Source of the DNA: a candidate division TM6 bacterium GW2011_GWF2_37_49
GTDB lineage: Bacteria; Babelota; Babeliae; Babelales; RVW-14
Assembly: GCA_000989955.1 (NCBI GenBank)
Contig: LBTE01000002.1
Span: 1-64,000 of the forward strand
Direction of reading: 5' to 3'
Length of the DNA stretch: 64,000 bases
Below, piece by piece: positions 26,850 through 35,420 of the stretch. Both the position numbers and the translations under genes were made by a program. The notes under the pieces are model-generated. The model saw only the letters and a list, made by a program, of their open reading frames with translations. It searched no databases and was not told the DNA's origin. How positions within the stretch are numbered: the stretch's first letter is position 1; the number at the start of each line of letters is the position of its first letter.

Positions 26850-26990
26850 GCGTTATACATTAAAGCATGTTCTCTAAACACCTGTGTCTGTAGCCTCTCC
26901 AAAGAAATTGATAATTTTTTAGATGCGGCCTGCAGGCATAGATAGGGAGCGGGCTTACAGTAGCAATTTTTAAAACCTGCAAAAAACCCC
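26850..26990 (+). repeat. Dispersed intergenic element, copy D
   Basis: Box 1 is decayed (TTATACATTAAAGCATG), but box 2 is excellent: CCAAAGAAATTGATAATTTT, then TTAGATGCGGCCTGCAGGC with the perfect GCCTGCAGGC palindrome. Box 3 is TTTTTAAAACCTGCAAAAAA. It fills the gap upstream of the coiled-coil gene. A 94-codon frame on the other strand is repeat-derived and rejected. Confidence 0.75.
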
Positions 26991-27204
26991 ACTGGTTCTG
27001 GTAGGACTGATTCAGATTGCTGTTTGGATTACGCAGAAAGCATGATTGCTGCGTGCGTATTAAATTCAAGTATGAAATATTAAATTGGCTACGCTTTATT
27101 TTTGGTTTGGTGTGGTTGCGTTTGTATTGAGTAAATGTTAACATAAATCTTGATACGTTTGTTTATTATTTGATTTTGGTGGTTATTGCAGATAGGACAT
27201 TTTT

Positions 27205-29466
27205 ATGATGAAGATTAATTTTTTCAAAAAAAGTATAATTTTATCGTGTTTAGTTTTTGTTGCAGTTTCGGTATGTCAGCTGCAATCGGCTGATCTGCCC
27301 CCAAAACCAGTTTTATACGGACAAGCCGAGCTTTTTACAGCTCTTTTGCGCGGACCGTTGGCTGGATATAGTCAAAACGTAAAATCAGAATTTGGCCAAG
27401 AAAACAATAAATCTTTGCTGATCATGGCTAGTCTTAATTTAGTTCGTATTTTAAACGACGGCTTGGCGTTGTGGAATGCCTATCAAAAAGGTGATCTGCT
27501 CGACGATAAAAAAGGTAAAAGTGTTCAGCAGTATTTAACATTGATGTTTGTGCTTCAAGACTTTTTGTCACTTTGTGACAACACAAAAAATATGTGGAAT
27601 AATTGGAAAAATAGTCATCCTAGCGATAAAGTTTTTGAACCAATTAAAAGTGAACTGGAACTATTGTCTGAAAAAAAATTAACTCATTTAACTCAACGAC
27701 TAACAACTTACGTATTACCCTTTATTGAGACAATCGCTGCTACTGTAAGGGCTGTTGATAGTATGTCTGTTGAATACGAAAATGAACGATTAGAACTTAT
27801 AAACTACCTTTGTTTTGTGGCAATTTCTGGGTGCAGAAACTTATCTGAATATTTGCAAACCAAGCGTGGAAGCTTAAAACAGAACTGGGCTATCGCCAAG
27901 GCTGTTATCAGTGCGACATTGATTTTGGTGGATTTAAAACTCAATGATAATCGAAGAGTTGCGGCTACAGCTGCGGCTGAGGCGGCAAGGGTCGCTGCTG
28001 ATGCGGCTACAGCTACTGCTCAACGATTAGCCGATGAGCGTGAGGCGGCAAGAGAAGAGGCTGTGCAAAGAGCTGAATTATTCACAGGTGAAATCAATGG
28101 TTATGAAAAGCGATTGCGTGTGCTTGAAGCGGTAAGAGATACGCAAACTGCTGAGTTTGATCAAAGAATGCGTGATCTTGAGGCGGAAAGGGTCGCTGCT
28201 GTTGGTGCGACTGAGCTTGCTGAAGCGGAAAAAAATGCTGCCGAGCGCAAATGTGATGATGCTAAAAGAAATCTTGAAGCGGCCCAAGAACGTTTTGCAA
28301 AAGATCGTTCACAGCTTGAGGCTGCTCGGCGTGAGGCTGAGAGCGCAGTCGCTGGTGCTGAATTGATAGCTCAAGGTAATGTTGTTGCCAAAAATCTGGC
28401 TGATCAGGCGGTACGTGATATGACGGCATCATTGACTGATGCTAGACGTAGTTTAGAGGCTGCCAATGCTGCAAAGGATGTTGCCGAACAAAAAATGCGT
28501 GTAGCTGAAGCTGAAATGGTGAAATCTAACGAAGCAAGAGATTTGGCCGAACATACATTTAAAGAAATGCGTAAACAACTTGAAGTAACAACTCGCGATC
28601 AGGTCTATAAAGTTGAACAAAAATGTACTGAGCTTGATGCAGCAAGAGCTAATGCTGAAAAAGTTGCTAAGCAGTATAGTGCTGAGAAAGATGAGTCTGA
28701 GCAAAGAGTGCGTGAGCTTAATGAGGCAATGGCTGCGGCGCAAGAATTAGTTAAACAAAAAGAGCAAGCGCTTGAAGTTGCAAATAGCCATGCTCAAGGA
28801 GCGGTCGTTGGGGTTGAAAAATTGACTGAGCAGTATAGTGCTGAGAAAGCTGTGTCTGAGCAAAGAGTGCGTGAGCTTGAAGAAAGCATTGGACAAGAGC
28901 GTGCTGCAATTGAAAAACAGAAGGATGAGCTTGCAGAGGCACAACGTAAGGTTCAGCGGCGTGTTGATGATGTTGCACATGTAGAAGTTAAGAGAGATAA
29001 AGAATTAAAGGAATACCTGCAATTATCAGCACAGCTTAAACAGATGAAAGATCAACTTGAGCAAAAGCTTGCTGACGTTGCGAGCGAAGAGGCTCAGGGT
29101 CAACGGATGAAGGCAGCCGAGATACGTGCAATTCAAGAAGTTAAGCAACGCGAAATTGCAGAATATTGTAAATTAGGGTTGCTGCGTGAATCAGAGGGAG
29201 GTGTTTTGGGCATTGGAAGTACATCAAGAACTGGTGATTTAAGCGAGCGCGAGAAGCAATTATTTGATACAGTAAAATCTGCATGTGCTGTTTTTGCAAA
29301 AGATGGTGCGATAAGGATTCTATCCGCTAGTAAAATTTTGAAACAAACAGATTTACAAGAAAAGCTTAGAGGAAAAGTTCCTGAGACGGTGTTACAACAA
29401 ATTATACAAGCGCAGCAATCCAAAGCATCCAGCGCATCATCGTCATCCAAAGCACCTAAAAAGTAA
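27205..29466 (+). CDS. Exported long coiled-coil protein
   Basis: This 753-residue protein has a signal peptide (about 29 residues, ending LQSA) and a globular helical domain to about residue 250. A continuous coiled coil rich in Ala/Glu/Arg/Lys runs over residues 255-640, and a C-terminal domain of about 100 residues ends in a Ser-rich, Lys-terminated tail. The coil contains a near-identical block (QYSAEKDESEQRVRELNE and QYSAEKAVSEQRVRELEE) repeated 53 codons apart. Its function is unknown; it may be a periplasmic or surface structural or effector protein. TAGGAC precedes the ATG. Confidence 0.7.
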   Translation: MMKINFFKKSIILSCLVFVAVSVCQLQSADLPPKPVLYGQAELFTALLRGPLAGYSQNVKSEFGQENNKSLLIMASLNLVRILNDGLALWNAYQKGDLLDDKKGKSVQQYLTLMFVLQDFLSLCDNTKNMWNNWKNSHPSDKVFEPIKSELELLSEKKLTHLTQRLTTYVLPFIETIAATVRAVDSMSVEYENERLELINYLCFVAISGCRNLSEYLQTKRGSLKQNWAIAKAVISATLILVDLKLNDNRRVAATAAAEAARVAADAATATAQRLADEREAAREEAVQRAELFTGEINGYEKRLRVLEAVRDTQTAEFDQRMRDLEAERVAAVGATELAEAEKNAAERKCDDAKRNLEAAQERFAKDRSQLEAARREAESAVAGAELIAQGNVVAKNLADQAVRDMTASLTDARRSLEAANAAKDVAEQKMRVAEAEMVKSNEARDLAEHTFKEMRKQLEVTTRDQVYKVEQKCTELDAARANAEKVAKQYSAEKDESEQRVRELNEAMAAAQELVKQKEQALEVANSHAQGAVVGVEKLTEQYSAEKAVSEQRVRELEESIGQERAAIEKQKDELAEAQRKVQRRVDDVAHVEVKRDKELKEYLQLSAQLKQMKDQLEQKLADVASEEAQGQRMKAAEIRAIQEVKQREIAEYCKLGLLRESEGGVLGIGSTSRTGDLSEREKQLFDTVKSACAVFAKDGAIRILSASKILKQTDLQEKLRGKVPETVLQQIIQAQQSKASSASSSSKAPKK

Positions 29467-29486
29467 TTATTTTAGATTAAACTTGC

Positions 29487-29517
29487 AAAGAGGCCTTTGA
29501 TTTCAAGGGCCTCTTTT
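29487..29517 (+). terminator. Terminator after the coiled-coil gene
   Basis: AAAGAGGCC and GGCCTCTTTT pair across a loop that contains TTTGATTTCAA, and end in a T-rich run, 20 bases after the stop codon. murF begins about 100 bases further on and so probably has its own promoter. Confidence 0.8.
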
Positions 29518-29617
29518 GCTTTTTATCATATAAAAAACTTGACAAATAAGCCAAAAGTCGTAATTTTTTACTTTCCAGCTGGACGTATGTTTGAAGGCCA
29601 TTTTTGGAGATTAAACA

Positions 29618-31048
29618 ATGTTGCTGAATCAAGACTTTTTGTTATCAGCGTTGCCAAAAGCCAAATTTTATTGTTCTGGTGCTGAACTTGCTCATCAAGC
29701 GGCCTGGACATTTTATGCTTCGGGCAAAGAGGTTTCGGCATTTTTTGATAGCAGGGTTGTTGAACAAGATGGCTTGTTTTTCGCATTGAATGGGCAAACT
29801 GTTGATGGGCATGATTTTGTAGCTCAGTCTCTAAAAAATGGTGTAGCGGCAATCGTTGTTAACAGGCTTGATTGTTTGAAGGGACTTGAAGTCTCTGATC
29901 GATTAATAATTTTAGTTGATGACACGACTCAGGCACTGATCGACATGGCCAAAGCGTGGCGTGCAAGGTTAACTTGCCCTGTTGTTGGCATCACTGGTTC
30001 AATCGGCAAAACAAGCACAAAAGAAATTTTACGTTCAATACTTGTGTCTGCAGGTATTCAAGCGCATTTATCTTCTAAAAATCAGAATACGTTGCTTTCT
30101 TTGTGCACAAATATTTTAGGTGTCAAAACGTCTTGCCAGGCCGTAGTTTTGGAAGTTGGCATAGACCGAACCGGTGAAATGGCGCTGAAGGCAGATATTT
30201 TGCGTCCGACAATTGCGATTATAACGACTGTTTCATATTCTCACATAAAATATTTTGGAAATCTTCATAACATTGGCTTTGAAAAGCGTCAAATATTCAA
30301 AAACTTGGGCGGCAGCGGTGTGGGTATTATTCCTGGGGATTTGCCTATGCTTGATAATGTTTGTTACGGCCATCCAACGGCTAGGTTTGGATTTAAAACT
30401 AAAAACAGTGTTCAGGCCAGGAAAGTTGAAGTAGTTTCCGATGAAAATGGGCAGGCATTTATAACTTTCACATTAAAATGGTACGGCCAAAAAGTGCCGA
30501 TAAAATTTAATACTATTCATCGCGGAATGTTGAATAATGCATTGGCAGCAAGCTCAGTTGCATATTTTTTGCACGTTCCTATCGAAGCTTTGAAAGAGGG
30601 GCTTGAAAGTTATACGGCATTTGAAAACCGCTTTGAGCAACGTAAATTAAAAGATTTTAACGGCTTTGTTATAAGCGACTGCTACAACGCTAATCCGGAG
30701 AGCATGAAGGCTGCAATTTTGGCCTTTGATTCAATCAAAACCAGTGCGACAAAAATAGCAGTCATCGGCGATATGTTGGAGCTTGGGTCGCGTGAGGTTT
30801 ACTGGCACAGATTTATAGGCAAGCTTTTAAACAAGTCTTCGAGTGTCGAAAAGGTTGTTTTAGTCGGTGATTTGGTGCGATATGTTGCAGGCATGCTTCC
30901 GGACGAAATGATTTTGGCAAAGGTTGATACATGGCAAGAAGCCGAGCCAATCTTAAGAATGGTTTTGGCAAAAAAACAATATTTTGTTTTAGTTAAGGCA
31001 TCTCTCGGGATTGCTCTTTACAAGCTTGTTGATAAGTTGACGAAGTAA
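29618..31048 (+). CDS. murF: UDP-N-acetylmuramoyl-tripeptide--D-alanyl-D-alanine ligase
   Basis: This 476-residue Mur ligase adds D-Ala-D-Ala to the UDP-MurNAc tripeptide, the last cytoplasmic step of peptidoglycan precursor assembly. It has an N-terminal substrate-binding domain (FFDSRVVEQDGLFFAL), the ATP loop VVGITGSIGKTSTKEIL near residue 122, LEVGIDRTGEM near 180, and the C-terminal signatures FENRFEQRKL and ISDCYNANPESMKAA near 345-365. The usual mur/dcw neighbours are absent. murJ lies elsewhere in the window, so the lineage retains wall synthesis. Confidence 0.92.
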   Translation: MLLNQDFLLSALPKAKFYCSGAELAHQAAWTFYASGKEVSAFFDSRVVEQDGLFFALNGQTVDGHDFVAQSLKNGVAAIVVNRLDCLKGLEVSDRLIILVDDTTQALIDMAKAWRARLTCPVVGITGSIGKTSTKEILRSILVSAGIQAHLSSKNQNTLLSLCTNILGVKTSCQAVVLEVGIDRTGEMALKADILRPTIAIITTVSYSHIKYFGNLHNIGFEKRQIFKNLGGSGVGIIPGDLPMLDNVCYGHPTARFGFKTKNSVQARKVEVVSDENGQAFITFTLKWYGQKVPIKFNTIHRGMLNNALAASSVAYFLHVPIEALKEGLESYTAFENRFEQRKLKDFNGFVISDCYNANPESMKAAILAFDSIKTSATKIAVIGDMLELGSREVYWHRFIGKLLNKSSSVEKVVLVGDLVRYVAGMLPDEMILAKVDTWQEAEPILRMVLAKKQYFVLVKASLGIALYKLVDKLTK

Positions 31049-31052
31049 AATT

Positions 31053-31520
31053 TCATTGTTTCAAAATCTTCGAAACAAAATAATCAATAAAAATATGGGA
31101 AAAAGAGCCAACGGCAAATAATGCTGCCGCAATCAGTGATTCTCTTAAAAAAGGTGCATGATAAAAATATGTGTATATCGGCAACGAAGCGGCCAAAATT
31201 AAGATAAATATTAAGTTGTGTGTGATGGTTCTGTGTTTTAAAACAAAAATTATCAGTGACAGAGCTGCAAAAATTGCGAAGATTGTGAAATTATTTAATA
31301 AAAATGAGAGCATAACAAAAATAGCGGCCAAGAAATAAAATATTCGTTGCATTTTACTTACAGTGTCGATGTCTGGAAAAATTGAGCCTAGCATGCACGA
31401 AAATAAACCTACAAATAATGTTGTGAAATTTAGAATCTGGGGATAGATCATCGTGACAGCGTACGAGATTGACACAAAGCTCAGAACGCCAATCGTCAAA
31501 TGTGTTTTATATCCGGGCAT
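31053..31520 (-). CDS. YdjM/DUF457-type inner-membrane metal-dependent hydrolase
   Basis: This polytopic protein of about 155 residues has the metal-binding family marks GYKTHLTIG at the start, GSIFPDIDT near 50, HRTITHN near 95 and FSHIFIDYF near the C-terminus, separated by four hydrophobic segments. Some family members are LexA-regulated (YdjM), but no operator is evident here. I chose the ATG at 31520 because AGGAG is well spaced from it; the TTG at 31526 is too close. It is convergent with murF, with only 4 bases between stops. Biochemical function is not established for most members. Confidence 0.75.
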   Translation of the reverse strand: MPGYKTHLTIGVLSFVSISYAVTMIYPQILNFTTLFVGLFSCMLGSIFPDIDTVSKMQRIFYFLAAIFVMLSFLLNNFTIFAIFAALSLIIFVLKHRTITHNLIFILILAASLPIYTYFYHAPFLRESLIAAALFAVGSFSHIFIDYFVSKILKQ

Positions 31521-31559
31521 TTGCAACTCTCCTTTTAAAACCCAAAGCCCATCAAAAAA

Positions 31560-32915
31560 TTAAGATTTAAGTCTGCTAAGTGTAGTTCCTGGATAATAAA
31601 AATTTAAAACTTTTTTGTAATCCCAACCACGATCTACAAGGCTTTTTGCTCCCCACTGGCATAGGCCATTGAAGTGGCTGTATCCCTTGCAAATCAATGT
31701 TATTTTATTATCATGTTTTTTGACTGAAAATGCCAAGCTTTTAATTTTATTTTTAAACGAGGACAATAATTCGCTGCCAGTTAACGATACATATTTTCTG
31801 CCGGCAAGCTTAACCTTATGGACTACTCCAGCTGCATCCTTGTCCGTAATCTGGATATCCCCAAGCTTATTTCCAAAGCCTTCAAATTTTCGTTTTAAGT
31901 TTGGATTAGATTTTACAAGTTCTACGAAATCTTGACTTCTGTATGTCAGCGAATTGCGATAAAATACTGTGTTGCTACAAAAAGTACAAGGCTGAGTTCG
32001 CTTGAGATACGGAGGAGATTTTTTATTTTGTCTCATGTTTGCTGGAATAATGCCTCCGCAACAAATATCAAACATAGCAAGCGCAATGTTGCCATTGTAA
32101 GTAAGAACCAAGCCTTTTGTTTGTTCTGCAGCATTTTTAAAACATTGAAAATTGTGCACACCCTCATAGACTTGATTTATGTTCGAATTTTTTAAATCGT
32201 ACAGGCTGTTTGGATTTTTTTGCCTTGCTTGTTTCATGTGATATATGGCATATGTTCTTGTTGCAATGGCTTGTACCTTGTGCGCTTCTAATGGCCATGA
32301 AGGAACTATTTCTGAACGTAGTACCGAAGAGACGTAATCTTCCAAATCAAGCTTATTTATAATCAACACCGATGCTGAAAACGGATTTATCCTAAAATTT
32401 AAACTGCCTTGGTATGATTTTCCGTTGACGGTTAAATGACCCTTGGCTGGATAAATCTCCAGATCATCTTTTTTAATATGTCTAAATTTACCATCCTTGC
32501 ATTTAAGGTACAATTTTGAATCTTTAACCATTAATTCTACTATCTTTGAATCAAAAGCTGCGGCAATTTTTGAACTAGATGGACTTTCAAGGACAAATCC
32601 ATTCGTAGATTTAATAGAGAAGTTGACGTTGTTTTCAATCTTTTTCTCGTCAATTAAAACACGAATAATTTTAGGATGTTTGGCGCATTCAGTAATAACG
32701 TCATAACTAGTTGAGATTTTTTGCTCAAACTGATCAATAATATTTGGAGCGGGCTTTTTTTTAGAAAGAGCATGCTTTCTGCCAGCTTTTTTATTAGGCC
32801 CGGACGTTGGCCTGGAACTTTTTTTTACTTGTTTTGCACTTATCGACTGAACAAAGAACAGTGCGATAAAAACAAACGAAATTGTTTTTGAAAATTTCAC
32901 TATACACAGTCTCAA
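31560..32915 (-). CDS. SpoIID/LytB-domain exported protein
   Basis: This 451-residue secreted protein has a signal peptide (to about residue 27), a basic linker, and an N-terminal beta domain of the kind found in SpoIID-like proteins. The SpoIID core is LDLEDYVSSVLRSEIVPSWP with LEAHKVQAIATRTYAI near 185-225, VYEGV near 255, CCGG near 290, and YSHFNGLCQWGAKSL near the C-terminus. SpoIID enzymes are lytic transglycosylases acting on denuded glycan; non-sporulating relatives remodel peptidoglycan. The start is a TTG that overlaps the stop of the RNase H gene; a GTG at 32900 is an alternative. Confidence 0.85.
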   Translation of the reverse strand: MRLCIVKFSKTISFVFIALFFVQSISAKQVKKSSRPTSGPNKKAGRKHALSKKKPAPNIIDQFEQKISTSYDVITECAKHPKIIRVLIDEKKIENNVNFSIKSTNGFVLESPSSSKIAAAFDSKIVELMVKDSKLYLKCKDGKFRHIKKDDLEIYPAKGHLTVNGKSYQGSLNFRINPFSASVLIINKLDLEDYVSSVLRSEIVPSWPLEAHKVQAIATRTYAIYHMKQARQKNPNSLYDLKNSNINQVYEGVHNFQCFKNAAEQTKGLVLTYNGNIALAMFDICCGGIIPANMRQNKKSPPYLKRTQPCTFCSNTVFYRNSLTYRSQDFVELVKSNPNLKRKFEGFGNKLGDIQITDKDAAGVVHKVKLAGRKYVSLTGSELLSSFKNKIKSLAFSVKKHDNKITLICKGYSHFNGLCQWGAKSLVDRGWDYKKVLNFYYPGTTLSRLKS

Positions 32916-33499
32916 CTTCTTATAATTTCAACTATATCTTTAAAGTCTGCAACAAAATCAAAAAACTCTTTTGGTAGTTGCACCTTCTTGTCTACGCCTA
33001 AGTTTGCTAGTTTATCAGCAATTTTATTTTTTTCACGCATTATATGAATAAACTTATGAGGTATACCTTTCAGCATTCGTTCAATCATGCTATTGATGCA
33101 TTGTAATACAGCATTTTTTATTTTATAAAAACCACACATTTGTCGAACCAATAATTCAGAATCAGAATGTATTGTCAAAATAATGTTTTCAATTTCGAGT
33201 TCTTGTAGTTTCTTTTTTATCAAAAAAACAGCAAGCAACAATGCTATATATTCAGCTTGATTGTTTGTTTTCGTGCCTAAGAAAAAGCCCTTTTTGATGA
33301 TGTCTTTGTTATCATTAATAACGTAAATTCCGCAGCCAGCCGGTCCGGGATTGCCTCGCGCGGCTCCGTCAACAAAAACAGCCCAATTTTCAACAACCGG
33401 CACTTTTTTTTCAGCGAAAAATCTTTTTATTTCGGTAGATGTATCTTTTGTGACAGGTTCTTTTTTGTTATTTGCAAAGATGTTTAGCTGCTTTTCCAT
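32912..33499 (-). CDS. RNase H-like (RNase HI-fold) protein
   Basis: This 195-residue protein has a 40-residue N-terminal extension and an RNase HI-type domain. The domain shows FVDGAARGNPGPAGCG (first Asp), NNQAEYIALLLAV (Glu), IHSDSELLVRQMCG (second Asp) and REKNKIADKLANLGVD (last acidic residue). All four catalytic carboxylates appear present, so cleavage of RNA in RNA:DNA hybrids is expected. It is closer to the short bacterial/archaeal RNase HI-like group than to E. coli RnhA. It overlaps the following SpoIID gene by 4 bases, which implies translational coupling. Confidence 0.85.
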   Translation of the reverse strand: MEKQLNIFANNKKEPVTKDTSTEIKRFFAEKKVPVVENWAVFVDGAARGNPGPAGCGIYVINDNKDIIKKGFFLGTKTNNQAEYIALLLAVFLIKKKLQELEIENIILTIHSDSELLVRQMCGFYKIKNAVLQCINSMIERMLKGIPHKFIHIMREKNKIADKLANLGVDKKVQLPKEFFDFVADFKDIVEIIRS

Positions 33500-33516
33500 A
33501 ATTATTAAAACTCAAT

Positions 33517-34254
33517 TTAAAATTGTGCGGATTGTAAGTCTTTTTGTTCTTCATCATTGTAATACAAGAATCTGTAACAATTTCTGCAAGGCAAGACTCC
33601 TGCCTGTTTAATTTTTATAACATCTTGTCGTAAAATTGCGTAATAACAAGCGCCGCAACAATTATTATTAACAGCCACGATCGGATCTTCGACGCTATAT
33701 TTCATTCTTTCATAGCGATTTAGCCATTCAGCAGGAATGTTTTTTGCTGCGTGTTGCCTGGTTTCAATCAAAGCTTCTTTTTTATCCAGACAAGTTTTAA
33801 TCACTTCTTCCCTGACTTGAATATCTTGAGTCAGTAGGTTGATCTTTTTTGTGCTGTTAGTTTCGTCTGTATCCAACCCATTTTGAATACTTTCAAGCTT
33901 GTACCAATATTCTGTGATTTGGTTTTCAATATTCATTTTTTCACGACGAGCAAAATTGATCTCATTTTCAAGCGATTTATACTCTTGCTGTGTTTTGATT
34001 TTATCAAGAATTGCTTTTTTGTGTTTTTCTTCTTCTTCAAAAATTTTTGATTGTTTTTCTAAGGAATCGATTTGTTTCTTAAGCTGGACAGAAACACTTT
34101 TTTTATCTTCCAATGCATGTTTAATTTTAGAAATTTGTAGCGAAAAATCAGCGATTGCTTTTTGTGAAGTCTCAGCCTCTTTGTCCAAGTTTAAAATTTG
34201 CTTATCAAAATCAACTAAAACTTTTAAATTTTGCCAGAGAGATTTTCCTACCAT
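33517..34254 (-). CDS. Coiled-coil zinc-ribbon protein (DUF164/CdsZ type)
   Basis: This 245-residue protein consists of a long antiparallel coiled coil (residues 15-170) and a C-terminal zinc ribbon with CCGAC near 203 and LPCRNCYRFLY near 228, giving two CxxC pairs. This matches the bacterial C4-type zinc-ribbon family that includes chlamydial CdsZ, a type III secretion-linked protein; most relatives have no defined role. AAGGGG precedes the ATG. tRNA-CAU lies just upstream and the RNase H gene follows 17 bases downstream. Confidence 0.8.
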   Translation of the reverse strand: MVGKSLWQNLKVLVDFDKQILNLDKEAETSQKAIADFSLQISKIKHALEDKKSVSVQLKKQIDSLEKQSKIFEEEEKHKKAILDKIKTQQEYKSLENEINFARREKMNIENQITEYWYKLESIQNGLDTDETNSTKKINLLTQDIQVREEVIKTCLDKKEALIETRQHAAKNIPAEWLNRYERMKYSVEDPIVAVNNNCCGACYYAILRQDVIKIKQAGVLPCRNCYRFLYYNDEEQKDLQSAQF

Positions 34255-34307
34255 AAGAACCCCTTTTTTGTTTGAATGGGAATCGAGAATGATAAGTTTA
34301 AAAGATA

Positions 34308-34384
34308 TGGTGGGCCCACCAGGACTTGAACCTGGGACCTTTCGGTTATGAGCCGATTGCTCTAACCAACTGAGCTATGGGCCC
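34308..34384 (-). tRNA. tRNA with CAU anticodon (elongator Met, or Ile2 if lysidine-modified)
   Basis: This is a 77-nt cloverleaf: acceptor GGGCCCA/TGGGCCC, D arm GCTCAGTTGGTTAGAGC, anticodon loop CTCATAA, variable loop AAGGTC, T arm CCAGGTTCAAGTCCTGG, and encoded CCA at 34310-34308. An initiator is unlikely because the acceptor starts with a G-C pair. The choice between Met and Ile2 cannot be made by eye. The gapA coding sequence extends 23 bases into its 5' half. Confidence 0.92.
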
Positions 34385-35405
34385 GCCAAAAATTCAACTT
34401 CTTTATCAAGTTGTGAAGTAAAAAATCCTTCAATCTACAAGAATATCCAAATTCGTTGTCGTACCAGGCAAAAACCTTGCCAACATTACCTGTTTGCTGT
34501 GTCAATAAGCTATCGAATATTGAGGAATGCGTGTTTCCTATAAAATCAGAGGAAACCAACGGCAAATTCGTGTACTGTAGAATGCTTTTTAGCTTGCCAG
34601 TTGCAGCTTTTTCAAAGGATTTGTTTATTTTTTCTATAGTTAAAACTTTTTCAGAAACAAAAACAAAATCTATCAATGAAACTACTGGAACTGGTACGCG
34701 AATGGCAGTGGCTTCAATTTTGCCTTTTAATTCAGGAAATATCTGAGTAATGACTTTGCTGGCACCTGTTTTTGTTGGCACAATGTTTATTGCGGCTGCT
34801 CTTGCCCTGCGTGGATCTTTGTGTTCTACATCAAGCAAAACCTGGTCATTGGTATATGCATGAATTGTAGTCATCAAGCCTGATGTTATCCCAAAATTTT
34901 CATTAATAACTTTGATCAGTGGCGCGAATGCATTTGTTGTGCAACTTCCCAACGAAATTATGGAATGTTTTTTATGGTTGTAAGATTCATAGTTGACCCC
35001 AGGCACAATCGAAATATCGGCATCGTCGCTTGGAGCGGTAATCAGGACTTTTTTTGCGCCAGCGGCCAAGTGTTTTGCTGCTAATTCTTTTGTTGTAAAC
35101 TTGCCAGACGCTTCTATTATCCAGTCAATCCCAAGCTTCTTCCATGGCAAATTTGTTGGGTCTGCTTCAAAAAATAGTTTGATTTTTTGTCCATCCACGT
35201 GCAAAAAATCATTTTTAATTTCAACATTGCCGGTGAACTCAGGCATGACTGAGTCATACTTAAATAATAAATCGATAGGGCTGCTTTTTTTAGGCCCAAC
35301 ATTTATTGCTTCAATTTTGATATTTTCTTTGGTCTTTTTGTTTTGCAACACTGCTCGTAAAAACGCTCTGCCTATGCGGCCAAAACCATTTATTGCAACT
35401 TTCAT
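34362..35405 (-). CDS. gapA: Glyceraldehyde-3-phosphate dehydrogenase
   Basis: This NAD-dependent glycolytic enzyme converts GAP to 1,3-bisphosphoglycerate. The Rossmann motif INGFGRIGR is at the N-terminus, the catalytic Cys lies in SLGSCTTNAFAP near residue 155 (slightly altered from the usual SNASCTTN), then GLMTTIHAYTNDQ with the catalytic His, RARAAAINIVPT, and WYDNEFGYS near the end. I chose the ATG at 35405 (GGAGAG upstream) over a TTG one codon earlier. The last residues, FWRAHSSVG, are encoded by the start of the tRNA, and the TAG stop is in its D loop. hflX lies 15 bases upstream. Confidence 0.93.
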   Translation of the reverse strand: MKVAINGFGRIGRAFLRAVLQNKKTKENIKIEAINVGPKKSSPIDLLFKYDSVMPEFTGNVEIKNDFLHVDGQKIKLFFEADPTNLPWKKLGIDWIIEASGKFTTKELAAKHLAAGAKKVLITAPSDDADISIVPGVNYESYNHKKHSIISLGSCTTNAFAPLIKVINENFGITSGLMTTIHAYTNDQVLLDVEHKDPRRARAAAINIVPTKTGASKVITQIFPELKGKIEATAIRVPVPVVSLIDFVFVSEKVLTIEKINKSFEKAATGKLKSILQYTNLPLVSSDFIGNTHSSIFDSLLTQQTGNVGKVFAWYDNEFGYSCRLKDFLLHNLIKKLNFWRAHSSVG

Positions 35406-35420
35406 CAAGCTCTCCGTCTA

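Noticed and set aside
26860-27144. Minus-strand 94-codon frame
   Set aside because: It overlaps copy D of the dispersed element, has no ribosome-binding site and shares only repeat-derived residues.
28453-28980. Several antisense frames within the coiled-coil gene
   Set aside because: Long antisense frames are expected opposite Ala/Glu/Gln-rich heptad repeats; their products are Phe/Leu-rich and have no start signals.
31560-32915. SpoIID protein as a sign of sporulation
   Set aside because: SpoIID/LytB domains are common in non-sporulating bacteria, and no other sporulation gene is present.
33899-34351. Plus-strand 150-codon frame ending in MVGPPGLEPGTFRL
   Set aside because: It lies opposite the zinc-ribbon coiled-coil gene and the CAU tRNA; the PPGLEPGT peptide is a typical tRNA-complement artefact.
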